Part shown: positions 17,230-26,305 of the stretch, in pieces
How the letters are laid out: each line of letters begins with the position of its first letter
Position numbering within the stretch: position 1 is the first letter of the stretch
Origin: Bradyrhizobium guangzhouense
GTDB lineage: Bacteria; Pseudomonadota; Alphaproteobacteria; Rhizobiales; Xanthobacteraceae
Reading direction: 5' to 3'
NCBI RefSeq assembly: GCF_004114955.1
Contig: NZ_CP030054.1
Location: forward strand, 1 to 64,000
DNA: 64,000 bases
Program-made: the position numbers and the translations under genes
The notes under the pieces: generated by a model
The model's input: the letters and a program-made list of their open reading frames with translations, nothing else
What the model was told of the DNA's origin: nothing
Databases searched by the model: none

Positions 17230-18320
17230 TCCGCCGCGATGCCCCGTTGCTGGTCGCGTGTCGCGATCAGCTTGCGCGTCAGCGGGATCAGCTCGCGGCC
17301 GTAGTCGATGGCATCGGGCAGCGGATCGAAGCCGCGGATCAGGAAATGGCTGACGCCAAGATCATAATAATCGGCGAAGACCTCGGCGACCTGCTCGGGC
17401 GTGCCGACCAGCGCGGTGGTGTTGCTGTTGGCGCCGGTGAGCTTTGCGATCTCGGTCCACAGCCGCTTGTCAATGCGCGCGCCCTGGTCAGCCAGCGCCA
17501 GGAGCCGCTTGGCGCCGTCGGTGGCGTGGTTTGGCCGGCGATAGCCGGTCTGGTCCTGGAGCGCAGTTGCGCGTTCGAGGATGTGCTCCGCCTTCTGCCA
17601 GGCCTTCTCCTCGGTCTCAGCGAGGATCGGCCGCACCGACAGGCTGAAGCGCGGACTCGGCCGCCCGTGTTTCGCAGCCGCTGCGCGCACCCGCGCCGTG
17701 ACGTCGCGCACCTGCGCATAGGACTCGCCCCAGAGCGCAAACGTGTCGGCATACTTGCCCGAGACCTCGATCGCGGCATCCGAGCCGCCGCCGACGAAGG
17801 TGTAGATGCCGCCCTTCTGCAGCGGCTTCACCTGGGAGAAACCGTTCTCGACGGTGTAATATTTGCCGCTGTAGTTGAACGGCTTTTCGCTGGTCCATTC
17901 CAGCCTGACCACGTCGAGGAATTCGCTGGTGCGGGCGTAGCGTTCGTCCTTGTCGTCGAAGGTGTTGCCGTCCTGACGCAGCTCGGCGGCATTGCCGCCG
18001 GTGATGACGTGCAGCGAGACGCGGCCGCCATAGAGCTGGTCGAGCGTGGCGAGCTGGCGCGCCAGCAACGTCGGCGCGGTGAAGCCCGGCCGCTGCGCAA
18101 TCATCACCTTGAGCTGTTTGGTGATGGTCAGCACATGCTGGGCAACTTGCAGCGCATCCGGCGTGGTGGAATGAAACGCGAGCAGCGCGCGGTCGAAACC
18201 GGCAAGCTCATGTGCTTTTGCCACCGTCTCGATATAAGCGGGATCGAGGATCGGTCCCTGGCGCACGATGGTCTCGGAAGCATTGCTGTTGGCGATAAAG
18301 CCGATGAACTCGACCGACAT
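17226..18320 (-). CDS. ssuD: FMNH2-dependent alkanesulfonate monooxygenase (SsuD-type, LLM flavin family)
   Basis: Protein of 364 residues in the bacterial luciferase-like fold. FDRALLAFHSTTPDALQVAQ, RVSLHVITGGNAAELRQDG and FLIRGFDPLPDAIDYGREL are characteristic of SsuD-like enzymes, including the flavin-phosphate region. It cleaves the C-S bond of alkanesulfonates with reduced FMN and O2, giving an aldehyde and sulfite. The frame is open to 18428, but the ATG at 18320 is preceded by GGGAGA and matches family starts. It lies 28 bp after the acyl-CoA-dehydrogenase-like gene. No flavin reductase (SsuE) is encoded here, so FMNH2 must come from elsewhere. Sulfone monooxygenase (SfnG-like) activity is an alternative. 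Confidence 0.9.
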   Translation of the reverse strand: MSVEFIGFIANSNASETIVRQGPILDPAYIETVAKAHELAGFDRALLAFHSTTPDALQVAQHVLTITKQLKVMIAQRPGFTAPTLLARQLATLDQLYGGRVSLHVITGGNAAELRQDGNTFDDKDERYARTSEFLDVVRLEWTSEKPFNYSGKYYTVENGFSQVKPLQKGGIYTFVGGGSDAAIEVSGKYADTFALWGESYAQVRDVTARVRAAAAKHGRPSPRFSLSVRPILAETEEKAWQKAEHILERATALQDQTGYRRPNHATDGAKRLLALADQGARIDKRLWTEIAKLTGANSNTTALVGTPEQVAEVFADYYDLGVSHFLIRGFDPLPDAIDYGRELIPLTRKLIATRDQQRGIAAE

Positions 18321-18348
18321 GATAATCTCCCTGTTGTTTTCGGAAAGG

Positions 18349-19521
18349 CTAGAGGCCCAATGCGGCGCGGCCGAGGCCGGTGCGCGTGGCATCGTCCTGC
18401 GGCGTGTGCACGCGCCCGCACAGGACATCGCGATAATGCCGCTCCAGCGGATTGCTGCGGGATAGGCCGTGATTGCCGGTCAGCGACAGCGCGTCCTCGA
18501 CCGCGGCGACCGCATTGTTGGTGACCGTCAGCTTGATGACGTTGGATTCGCCGTTGGAGAGATCGACGCCGTCGTCGAAGTCGCGGGCGAAGGTGTCGAG
18601 CAGCCGAGCATTAACCGCGAGCCTGGCCTCGATCGCACCGAGGATTTCCTGCGCGCGCGGCAGCGTGGCAAGCGGCGCGCCGAGGCTGGCGGGCACGCGC
18701 TGCTTCAGGAACTGGACGAACCAGTCGCGCGCCGCACGGGCAATACCATCATAGATCGCGGCGACGAAGACGGTGTGGACGGTCGCCTGCGCGACGTCGG
18801 GGGCGCGCCAGTCGGCGGGCTTGCGGACATCGACCTCGGCGTCGAGCGGGATCACGACGTCGTCGAAAATGACGTCATGGCTGCCGCTGGCGCGCAGGCC
18901 GTGATGGTCCCAGGTCTCGACGATCCGCGTTCCCGGCAGGCCTGCCGGCACCAGGAACTGGCCCACCCGCGGCTCGGCTTCGTCGGTCCGCGCCCATACC
19001 AGATACCATTTCAGGATCGGCGCGCCGGTCGAGTAGATCTTGTGGCCAGAGAGCCGCCAGCCGGTCTCGGTGCGGCGGGCCACTGTCGCCGGCAGGCCGC
19101 CCCGCGCGGGCGAGCCGAGTTCGGGCTCGACCCGGAGCGCATTGATGAGCGCGAGGCCCTCGACGCTTTCGCGCGCAAGCTTGCGCGACAGCCGCGCCGG
19201 CCAGGTCGGGCTGCGCGCCATCACCAAATGATTGATGTAGTGCATCGACAGCACCAGCGCGGTCGACGGATCGGCCTTGCCGATGATGCCGAGCACACGC
19301 GCGGCATATCGTGCGCCCGCGCCGGCCCCGCCGAGAGCCGCCGACACCGTCAGTGACAGCAGGCCGGCTTCGGAGAGCTCGCGAAAGTTCTGGAAGGGAA
19401 AGCTGGCGGCGCGGTCGTGCTCGGCTGCGCGCACGGCAAAGCCCGGCGCAAGCGCCTCGGCGCGCGCGATATAGTCGGGTTCGCCATGCGCCACCCGTCC
19501 CTGAGCGATAGAAGTCACCAT
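18349..19521 (-). CDS. Acyl-CoA-dehydrogenase-fold monooxygenase (SfnB/DszC type)
   Basis: Protein of 390 residues with the acyl-CoA dehydrogenase fold: LVLSMHYINHLV in the N-terminal helical domain, GWRLSGHKIYSTGAPILKWY in the middle beta domain, and a C-terminal helical bundle. The usual catalytic Glu is not obvious. GSHDVIFDDVVIP and SLTGNHGLSRSNPLERHYRD resemble the SfnB and DszC flavoproteins linked to sulfur-compound use. Its start overlaps the stop of the ATPase gene by 7 bp and it precedes ssuD, so it belongs to the operon. It may oxidise a sulfone or thioether before C-S cleavage, which is inference from context. Confidence 0.87.
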   Translation of the reverse strand: MVTSIAQGRVAHGEPDYIARAEALAPGFAVRAAEHDRAASFPFQNFRELSEAGLLSLTVSAALGGAGAGARYAARVLGIIGKADPSTALVLSMHYINHLVMARSPTWPARLSRKLARESVEGLALINALRVEPELGSPARGGLPATVARRTETGWRLSGHKIYSTGAPILKWYLVWARTDEAEPRVGQFLVPAGLPGTRIVETWDHHGLRASGSHDVIFDDVVIPLDAEVDVRKPADWRAPDVAQATVHTVFVAAIYDGIARAARDWFVQFLKQRVPASLGAPLATLPRAQEILGAIEARLAVNARLLDTFARDFDDGVDLSNGESNVIKLTVTNNAVAAVEDALSLTGNHGLSRSNPLERHYRDVLCGRVHTPQDDATRTGLGRAALGL

Positions 19522-20297
19522 GTTGCATCCAATCCCAGCAGGCCAAGAATCTGGCGGCGCAGGTCCGCAAGATATGGATCGCCGCGATGGCGCGGATAGG
19601 GACGGTCGACGCGGATGTCGGCCTTCACGCGCGCCGGACGCTCGCTGAAGACGATGACGCGGTTGGCGAGCACCAGCGCCTCCTCGGCATCATGCGTGAC
19701 GAGGAGCGTGGTAAAGCCCTTGCGCTGCCACAACGAGACCAGCTCGGCCTGCATGGTGATGCGGGTCAGCGAGTCGAGCTTGCCGAGCGGCTCATCCAAA
19801 ATCAGGATCTTGGGATCGTTCACCAGCGCCCGCGCCAGCGCCACGCGCTGCGCCATGCCGCCGGAGAGCTGGTGCGGATAGGCATTGCGGAACGACGACA
19901 GTCCGACGAGATCGAGCGCATCATCGACACGCTGCCGCTGGCTCTTCAGAATGCCCTGGGCTTCGAGGCCCAGGGCGACGTTGTCCCAGACCGACCGCCA
20001 GGGAAACAGGGTCGGATCCTGGAACACGACGACGCGTGACGGATGCGGCCTGACGATGCGGACTTCGTCCTCGCGCAGACTTCCCGCCTTGGGCTTGTCG
20101 AGCCCTGCCACCAGCCGCAGCAAGGTCGACTTGCCGCAGCCGGAAGGCCCCAGCAGCGCGACGAACTCGCCGGGCTCGACGGCGATGCTGACATCGCTCA
20201 GCACCGGCAGCGCGGCGCCGTCGATGTCGAAGGCATGGCCGACCTGCTCGATGTCGAGCGCGGCACCGGCGGCCGGATGCACGATTGCCTCTACCAT
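19515..20297 (-). CDS. ssuB: ABC transporter ATPase, SsuB type
   Basis: Protein of 260 residues with all nucleotide-binding motifs: Walker A GPSGCGKST, Q-loop VFQDPTLFPWRSV, signature LSGGMAQR, Walker B ILILDEPLG and the switch His in LLVTHDAEEAL. The 'VxQDxxLxPWxxV' Q-loop is typical of nitrate/sulfonate/taurine importers. A longer frame continues upstream to 21197, but that part is the antisense shadow of the permease. The ATG at 20297 overlaps the permease stop by 7 bp and is the natural start. It powers uptake through the adjacent permease at the cytoplasmic face. Confidence 0.9.
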   Translation of the reverse strand: MVEAIVHPAAGAALDIEQVGHAFDIDGAALPVLSDVSIAVEPGEFVALLGPSGCGKSTLLRLVAGLDKPKAGSLREDEVRIVRPHPSRVVVFQDPTLFPWRSVWDNVALGLEAQGILKSQRQRVDDALDLVGLSSFRNAYPHQLSGGMAQRVALARALVNDPKILILDEPLGKLDSLTRITMQAELVSLWQRKGFTTLLVTHDAEEALVLANRVIVFSERPARVKADIRVDRPYPRHRGDPYLADLRRQILGLLGLDATW

Positions 20298-21307
20298 TTC
20301 ACGGTCCCCTTCTGCCAGACCAGCAGACGGTCGCGGATCGCAAACAGCAGCGTGATCGCGCCGGAGCAGAGCAGCGACATCACGATCAGCGCCGCATACA
20401 TGTTGGCATAGGCAGCCCAGCCCTGCGCCCATTGCAGGTACCAGCCGAGACCGGCCTTTACGCCGATCATCTCGGCGACGACGAGCACGGCAAAGGAGGC
20501 GCCGAGCCCCATGAACAGCCCAACGAAGACGTGCGGCAGCGCGGCAGGGATCGCGACCTTCAGCACCAGGAAGGACGGTTTTTCCCCGAGCGTCCGCGCG
20601 ACATCGTAATAAGCACTGCTGACACTCGCGACGCCCGACCATGTCAGCACCGTGACGGGAAAACCGGTCGCGAGCGCGATCAGAAAGGTCGACGCGCTCC
20701 AGCTCGAGGGGAAGGTGAAGAACGCGATCGGCAGCCAGGCGGTTGCCGGCAGCGGCCCGATGAAGCGCAGCACCGGGTGCACCCAATAGCCGACCGCGCG
20801 CGACCAGCCGATCGACACCCCCGTCAGGAAGCCGACCGCAGCGCCAATGATGTAGCCGCCGAGCTGCAGCTTGACCGAGGCGAACAGGCTGTCGAGCAGC
20901 TTCGGCAGATCGTCGGTATAGACCTCGATGATCGCCTGCGGCGGCGGGAAGAACGGCAGCGGCAGCCAGGCAAACTTGGCGGTCGCGACCTCCCACAGCG
21001 TCAGGAACGCGCCGAGCGCGATGAGCCAGGGCGCGCGCTGGCGCAGCGCCCTGCCCGCCGTGCCCAGATAGTCGGCGCCGACGGTCCCGAACAACACGAC
21101 CGCGGCAATGACGAGCGCCGCGATGCCGAGCGAATGGGTGCGCGACCAGTCGCCGACATCCTCCCACCACAGGCAGGAGAGGCCGAAGGCAATCCACGCG
21201 ATGCTGGCGAAAACCCCGGCGCCGGACTCGCGCACCCAGCTGGCAAACGCCGTCGTGGTCCGCGGCGCGCCGGAGGCGAGCCCGTCAGACAGAGAATACG
21301 TCGACAT
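20291..21307 (-). CDS. ssuC: ABC transporter permease, SsuC/TauC type
   Basis: Protein of 338 residues with an N-terminal extension of about 80 residues holding two extra hydrophobic helices, then a standard six-helix BPD_transp_1 permease domain. The cytoplasmic coupling loop with ARTLGEKPSFLVLKVAIPAA is the EAA motif that contacts the ATPase. Typical SsuC proteins have about 260 residues, so the extension is notable. The start at 21307 lies inside the preceding solute-binding-protein gene (23-bp overlap), which implies coupled translation. It should import sulfonate- or nitrate-like anions across the inner membrane. Confidence 0.9.
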   Translation of the reverse strand: MSTYSLSDGLASGAPRTTTAFASWVRESGAGVFASIAWIAFGLSCLWWEDVGDWSRTHSLGIAALVIAAVVLFGTVGADYLGTAGRALRQRAPWLIALGAFLTLWEVATAKFAWLPLPFFPPPQAIIEVYTDDLPKLLDSLFASVKLQLGGYIIGAAVGFLTGVSIGWSRAVGYWVHPVLRFIGPLPATAWLPIAFFTFPSSWSASTFLIALATGFPVTVLTWSGVASVSSAYYDVARTLGEKPSFLVLKVAIPAALPHVFVGLFMGLGASFAVLVVAEMIGVKAGLGWYLQWAQGWAAYANMYAALIVMSLLCSGAITLLFAIRDRLLVWQKGTVKW

Positions 21308-22385
21308 AGATGCGCTCCGCGAATTTGGTCGTATCGGTGCTCTGCTTGAAGACCTGCACGCTCTTGAGATCGTCGGCGTAAGCCTTCAGTTCGCGCTTGA
21401 GCACCTCACCGGTCGGATGATGATGGTGGGTGTGGTAGCGCACCATGCCCTCGATATCGGCGAGCGTTGCGGCCTTCGGTGCGTAGGGCTGGAATGACTT
21501 TGCCGCGACGGCCGGATTCTGCGAGGTGAACATGGCGGCGTCGAGCAGCGCCTGAGTGATCGCACGCGCGACCTGGGGTTCTTCGCGAACCAGCGAGCCG
21601 CGCAGGCCGACGATGCAGCAGCTCTTGTCGCGATAGTCGCCATCGAGGTTGGAGGCGACCTCCCTGTACTGGGTGTCCTTGAGCCAGAGATAGGCAAGCG
21701 GGTCGGACGACAGGAAAGCCTGCACCTCGCCCTTCTGGACCGCAACATCGAGCAGATTGCCGGGATAGGCGCGCCAGTCGACGTCCTTGTTAGGATCAAT
21801 GCCGAGTTTTGCCAACTGGATCGAGAAGAAGTTCTTGTCGGGACCAGCGAGATCGCCGACCGCACCGATCTTGCCCTTGAGATCGGCAAGCTTGTTCACG
21901 CCGGAATCGGCGCGGCTCAGCACGCGCATGCAGCCGCCATGGGTGCCGGCGGCGATCTTGACGTCAAAGCCCTGCTCGAGCGGTTTCAGCCAGCGCAGCG
22001 CCATGCCGAGACCGGCATCGCTCTTTCCGGTCGCGATGGCCTCGAGCAACTGGTCGGTCGAACCGGAATAGTTGACGAGCTCGACATCGAGATTCTGCTT
22101 CTGGAAGAAGCCGTGCTCGATCGCAACAGGCAGCGGCGCAAGGCACACCGCGCCGGCATTCCACGAGAGCTTTAGCTTGCGCGGGGCTCCCGTGAGCACA
22201 GGACCGTCCGCGGCCGTGCGGCATAGCGGGAATTCCGAGAAGTCTATGCCAGGCGCGGGCGCCTGCGGCACAAACGCCTGTGCGCCCAGGGCGCCGAACG
22301 GGGCCGCAAAGGCCGCCGCCAGTCCCGCCTGAAGCAAATGACGCCGGTCGAGGCTCGATCCGTTGCGCTTAATGTCGTTTCCCAT
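21285..22385 (-). CDS. ABC solute-binding protein, nitrate/sulfonate/taurine (NrtA/SsuA-like) family
   Basis: Protein of 366 residues from the ATG at 22385. The N-terminus DRRHLLQAGLAAAFAAPFGA has paired arginines and a hydrophobic stretch, so Tat or Sec export is likely. The mature part contains LKLSWNAGAVCLAPLPVAIE, SGSTDQLLEAIATGKSDAGL and DLKGKIGAVGDLAGPDKNFF, blocks of the NMT1/NrtA clade. Near the C-terminus is a run of four histidines (YHTHHHHPTGE) that could bind metal. It is the first gene of the leftward operon and differs clearly from the two SsuA-like proteins of the same locus, so the shared permease may serve several ligands. Confidence 0.9.
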   Translation of the reverse strand: MGNDIKRNGSSLDRRHLLQAGLAAAFAAPFGALGAQAFVPQAPAPGIDFSEFPLCRTAADGPVLTGAPRKLKLSWNAGAVCLAPLPVAIEHGFFQKQNLDVELVNYSGSTDQLLEAIATGKSDAGLGMALRWLKPLEQGFDVKIAAGTHGGCMRVLSRADSGVNKLADLKGKIGAVGDLAGPDKNFFSIQLAKLGIDPNKDVDWRAYPGNLLDVAVQKGEVQAFLSSDPLAYLWLKDTQYREVASNLDGDYRDKSCCIVGLRGSLVREEPQVARAITQALLDAAMFTSQNPAVAAKSFQPYAPKAATLADIEGMVRYHTHHHHPTGEVLKRELKAYADDLKSVQVFKQSTDTTKFAERIYVDVFSV

Positions 22386-22862
22386 CAGCCCCACTCCTGA
22401 GTTGGCACGCTCCGCCATCGGCACAACTGTTCGCGTTGCGGATGTTCCTGAGGGAGCTGCGTAGAGAGAATATTTTTCGCGGGTCGCTTCCTGCGTCCAC
22501 GTTGATGCGATGTGCAAATCATGCGGCGCGGGTACCGCATCGTCAATGAAATGGAATTTCGAATCTGGCGCGATGCGAAGTCATTCTCTCCATCGGCACA
22601 CGCAACAACGATGAAACGATTTTCGCTGACGCATCGGCTCCCAGGCAGCTTCACGACTCTGCGAGAGGATCACTGTCACCCAGTCTGAGGCATGCGCACG
22701 CCGCTTTTCTGAAAAGCACACATTCATTGAAATGTCCTTGCTCATCGCGCGCGCAATACGGTTGGCCATTTCATTGACTGCGTATCACGCGGTCATAGAC
22801 TTGATCGTCTCGCCGCATCACGCGCCCACGTGTCGTAACAGGCAAGCAACAAGACAGATCAC
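22386..22862. promoter_or_regulatory. Divergent promoter region between two sulfonate transport units
   Basis: This 477-bp gap separates the leftward operon (start 22385) from the rightward binding-protein gene (22863) and must hold both promoters. It contains no convincing gene. I could not place a certain -35/-10 pair or a CysB/Cbl-type site by eye. Confidence 0.5.
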
Positions 22863-23843
22863 ATGAGCATCAACTCTTCGGACCATTCGATCACGCACCG
22901 CCTGGCGGCCTCTCTGTTCGCCGCGGTCGTCACCTTGTCGACGGCAGCCGCGTCGTTCGCGGCCGATACAGTCGTGCTGCGCGTCGGCGACCAGAAAGGC
23001 GGTAAACGCTCGCTACTCGAGATCTCGGGTTATGCGAAGGACCTGCCTTACAAGATCGAATGGTCGGAATTCCCGGCGGCAGCTCCCATTCTGGAAGCGC
23101 TCAACGCCGGCGCGCTCGACGTCGGCTACACGGGCGATCTGTCTTTCCTCTCCGTCTATGCAGCGGGCGCGCCGATCAAGGCGATCGGCGGCACGCGGTC
23201 GGATGCCAAGACGCAGGCGATCCTGGTTCGTCAGGATTCACCGATCAAGTCGGCCGCCGACCTCAAGGGCAAGCGCCTCGCTGGTACGCGCGGCGGCTGG
23301 GGCCAGTTCCTGATCGATGCAACCCTGGAGAAGGCGCAGATCAAGCTGGACGAGGCGACCTTCGCGCCTCTCGGCCCTGTCGATGCCAAGGTGGCACTGG
23401 TGGCGGGGTCAGTCGACGCCTGGGCGGTGTGGGAGCCCTATGTCTCATTCGCGACGTTGAAGGACAAGGCGCGCGTCATCGCCGACGGCGACGGCCTGAC
23501 GCCGACCATCACCTTCATCGTCGCCTCCGACAATGCCATCGCCACCAAGCGCGCCGCGGTTCAGGACCTCGTGCAACGGCTGAACAAGGCACGGCTGTGG
23601 TCGCTGGACCATATTGCGGAATACGCCAGGAGCACGGCCGAGCTGACCAAGCTGCCGGAGGACGTGCTGATCTCGGCCTACACCGCGCAGCGCACCAGCC
23701 CGATTGTGATCGACGAGGGCGTGGTGAAAGAGGTGCAGGAAGCCTCCGACCGCTCGACCCGCTACGGCATCCTGCCGAAGACGCTCGACGTCAGCAAAGC
23801 CGTCGACCGCAGCTTCACGGCTGCTGCGGCGGGATCGAATTAG
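22863..23843 (+). CDS. Sulfonate-type ABC solute-binding protein (SsuA family)
   Basis: Protein of 326 residues with a Sec signal peptide ending in AAASFAADT. The mature start VVLRVGDQKGGKRSLLEISG and the blocks PYKIEWSEFPAAAPILEALN and SVDAWAVWEPYVSF are nearly those of the protein encoded at 16291-17229, so the two are paralogues. It is divergent from the main transport operon and has no permease of its own, so it presumably uses the SsuC/SsuB pair. Ligand specificity may differ from that of its paralogue, allowing a wider substrate range. Downstream there is no further gene in the same direction. Confidence 0.9.
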   Translation: MSINSSDHSITHRLAASLFAAVVTLSTAAASFAADTVVLRVGDQKGGKRSLLEISGYAKDLPYKIEWSEFPAAAPILEALNAGALDVGYTGDLSFLSVYAAGAPIKAIGGTRSDAKTQAILVRQDSPIKSAADLKGKRLAGTRGGWGQFLIDATLEKAQIKLDEATFAPLGPVDAKVALVAGSVDAWAVWEPYVSFATLKDKARVIADGDGLTPTITFIVASDNAIATKRAAVQDLVQRLNKARLWSLDHIAEYARSTAELTKLPEDVLISAYTAQRTSPIVIDEGVVKEVQEASDRSTRYGILPKTLDVSKAVDRSFTAAAAGSN

Positions 23844-24117
23844 GTTGGCTCAGGTGGCGGCCGTCCGGACGAACATCACCACCGATTCGCTTGAACGCGG
23901 GCGCAAAGACGCAGTGTTCGAGCTATCGGGACCTTGAGAAGGGCTCCAACTTCATCTCGATGTTCCGACTTCAAACCAGGATAAGGTAGCTTGACGTAGA
24001 GAGCGGAAAGCCTTCCTGATGAGCCTCGATCACGGCGAAGGTACGCTATTGTTGTACTATGGAATACTGCAATTCTCGGAATAGATTCGAAATACCTTCG
24101 GATTACTTTGACATACT

Positions 24118-24387
24118 TTAATTGGAGATTTTCTCCAGATCAGACCGCTTGCCGCACGTCGCAGCCGGCTCCAAGCGAAAGTGCCGCTGTACGTAACCAC
24201 GACGGGTCTTGCGCTTGAACCAGGACTCAAGCGCCTCTGCACGTGCCCATCGAACAGATCGAGCCGCCGTTGGCCGTGCCCACCGAGGCGGCCCCATTCG
24301 CGCACCAATGCTGTATCGCCAAACAGCGTCGGCTCGATCGTCAGCACGTAGAACTTTGCGGGCTTATTGCACGGTGAGTTCGGACAT
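24118..24387 (-). pseudogene. WGR-domain protein, frameshifted
   Basis: From an ATG at 24387 the sequence starts MSELTVQ and stops. The expected protein continues in another frame: NKPAKFYVLTIEPTLFGDTA, then LVREWGRLGGHGQRRLDLFD, which contains the WGR signature. A second frame change near 24240 gives ALESWFKRKTRRGYVQRHFR and a stop at 24118. WGR domains bind nucleic-acid ends or accompany repair proteins, and short stand-alone WGR proteins are common in rhizobia. With two shifts in about 270 bp this copy is dead. Confidence 0.6.
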
Positions 24388-24679
24388 GCGCCAGAATCGC
24401 AATTCCCGAATCAACCGTCCAATTAAATAAGTGAATCGACCAGGGCCGACGATTCAGAAATTTCATAACGGCATTTGTGGCAATCGCTGCTGAGCTCGCG
24501 ATAGGTGACCGAGGCGAAGCCCGCAAGCTCCGGGCCTGTCGGACTTCAACGAAAACGGCGAACGCACCGCGAAACAGCGCCGCGGGTACGACAGGCACGA
24601 TTTTCTGAACTGCCCCGGGCAAGCGCTGGATCAAGATCATGGCGCCCCTACTCTTCATCTACATCACTGAATATCTCGA

Positions 24680-26245
24680 TCAACGCTCCGGAGATCTTCG
24701 GCGAAGATTTGAAAGTTTCGCTTCGCCGCGGGGAGGCCGCTGGTCCTCATCCTCGTAGATCATCTCGTCCATCCGGCGCAAAGCCGTTGACAACGCCGCT
24801 TGCAACGCGTCATCGTCCCAAAAATACTTTGCGGCGGCCTCGAGAGAATCGCGAAAGTCACGATACATTCCTGCCTGATCGCTCGAGCTGTAACTTCTTC
24901 GCGTGCGACCGACCGACGCACCAAGGTCGGCAAGCCATTCCCATTTCACGTCGGCGCAGAGCCGTTCGAATTCGTCAGAAGGCAACAGTGATCGCACACG
25001 TCCATCCTGGAAAATCGACTCGTCGAAGCATTCCAGCGTATTCCCGTATCTCCCTCATCAGGTTTCAATGTCCTCTTCGGACAAAGGACGATTTGTTTGA
25101 ATCGGGCAAGCAAGCGGATGTTATTGCCGTCAGCCATCGGAATATGCAGGGGAACTACCAAATCTCTGGGCGCGCCTCGACGAAAGTGCGCAGAAATCTT
25201 CATCACAGCGCTCGGCTAGGAAGTAATGAAGGACGCTATTGATCGGCACGTCCAATAGTACCTTCTGCGCTCTATGGCGTTCTGACGCATCGACATCGCT
25301 GCGACGTCCGCAAAACACGTACGCCAGCAGTCGCTCGGATTTGGCTCCGGGCAGGTATATCTCGACGAGGTCGGGGCCTCCCGCGACGAATAGGCATCCG
25401 CGATCGTCGGATGACGAAAGGTCCACCTGTCGCCTTCCTCGTGCTCGGCTATAGCAAGGTCATCCAGCGCGCCAAGAGACGATATCGCCGCGATCATCGA
25501 TTTGCCGGAAGCCGGATCCCGCGAAGCAAGACGAACCGGTGATCCAGCAGCGCTTCCACGCTCCGTCTATGCGCGTCCGTGGTCGCGAAGCAGCGCAGAT
25601 TTGTCGCCCATCGCGCCGAGTAGATGTCATGCCTGAAGATAGGCTCCGCCGTCGATGAATTGTCGGAGATGCGTGAGGTTGTAGATTCGCGGAATTAGCA
25701 TCCTCGGGGACGGGCGGCTCCGAAGCTGGGCCGCGACCCAGTCGCCTCCAAACACGCGACAACGCTGCACACCGGCCTTTTCGAAAGCCTGCAGATGCTT
25801 GCCTCGGCAGCTCCCGAAACCCCGGCGTTCGTAATGAAGATGTAATCGCCTGCGCGCCCCCTGGGCAGCGAGCTCCTTGGCATTGCCCGGCTGTCGCGCG
25901 CCATGGAAAACTGCCCCCTCAGTTCCGGATGGCGTTTGACACCCGGCTTCTTGGTGAGGTGCGACAGAGATAGACGGGCGGCGGCATTTCCGAAATGCTT
26001 GATCTGGATCGTGCACTTTCCGGCGCGGGGCGGCCTCGCCTCCTTCCCAAGCGCCGGGAAATGCTCGTCCGACCGCCATCGTGGGAGGCCAAAAAGTTCT
26101 GTATCGGGGACTTCAAATCTTCCGCCACGATGGCGAGGCACAAATCTTGGAATGCCTCCCGTCCGATACGAGGCAAATCGTCGATCGTACCTAAGTGGAT
26201 AGGGCAGAGGGAACCCGGCCGCGCCTTCGCAAGTCTCTGGCGCAT
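24680..26245 (-). pseudogene. Decayed Mrr-like nuclease / STAND-type P-loop NTPase (defence-type gene)
   Basis: Starting near 26245 one frame reads DLPRIGREAFQDLCLAIVAE and NFLASHDGG, then a shifted frame gives GKCTIQIKHFGNAAARLSLS. The QxK strand fits the PD-(D/E)xK nuclease core of Mrr-type domains. GDYIFITNAGVSGAAEASIC, RCRVFGGDWVAAQLRSR and PRIYNLTHLRQFIDGGAYLQ follow in alternating frames. DPASGKSMIAAISSLGALDD near 25470-25520 is a Walker A motif. Soon after come EEGDRWTFRHPTIADAYSS and, to the left, helical pieces ending with SSSDQAGMYRDFRDSLEAAA before the stop at 24680. Frame changes are numerous, and most of the ATPase core between Walker A and FRHPTI is missing. The architecture resembles nuclease-STAND antiphage proteins, but the family name is not certain. 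Confidence 0.6.
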
Positions 26246-26290
26246 CACTACGTAGTAGTCAAATATGATATATTGAAGCAGATAACATTT

Positions 26291-26305
26291 CATATATGAT
26301 GAATT
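26291..26305 (+). repeat. Direct repeat, left copy, flanking hipBA
   Basis: CATATATGATGAATT at the end of hipA (it overlaps the stop codon) matches CATATATGACGAATT at 27956-27970 in 14 of 15 positions, same orientation. The core CATATATG is itself palindromic, so it could be a HipB-binding site or a module boundary. Confidence 0.55.

Noticed and set aside
17247..18524. Plus-strand open frame of 425 codons opposite the sulfonate genes
   Set aside because: It is the antisense of ssuD and the preceding flavoprotein gene, with Arg/Gly/Asp-rich composition and no domain. High G+C makes such shadows common.
20298..21197. N-terminal 300-codon extension of the SsuB frame
   Set aside because: The added part overlaps the permease gene out of frame and has no similarity to any domain; the ATG at 20297 gives the normal ATPase.
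20285..21349. Plus-strand open frame of 354 codons
   Set aside because: Antisense to the SsuC permease; composition is rich in Arg/Gln/Asp/Gly as expected for a shadow.
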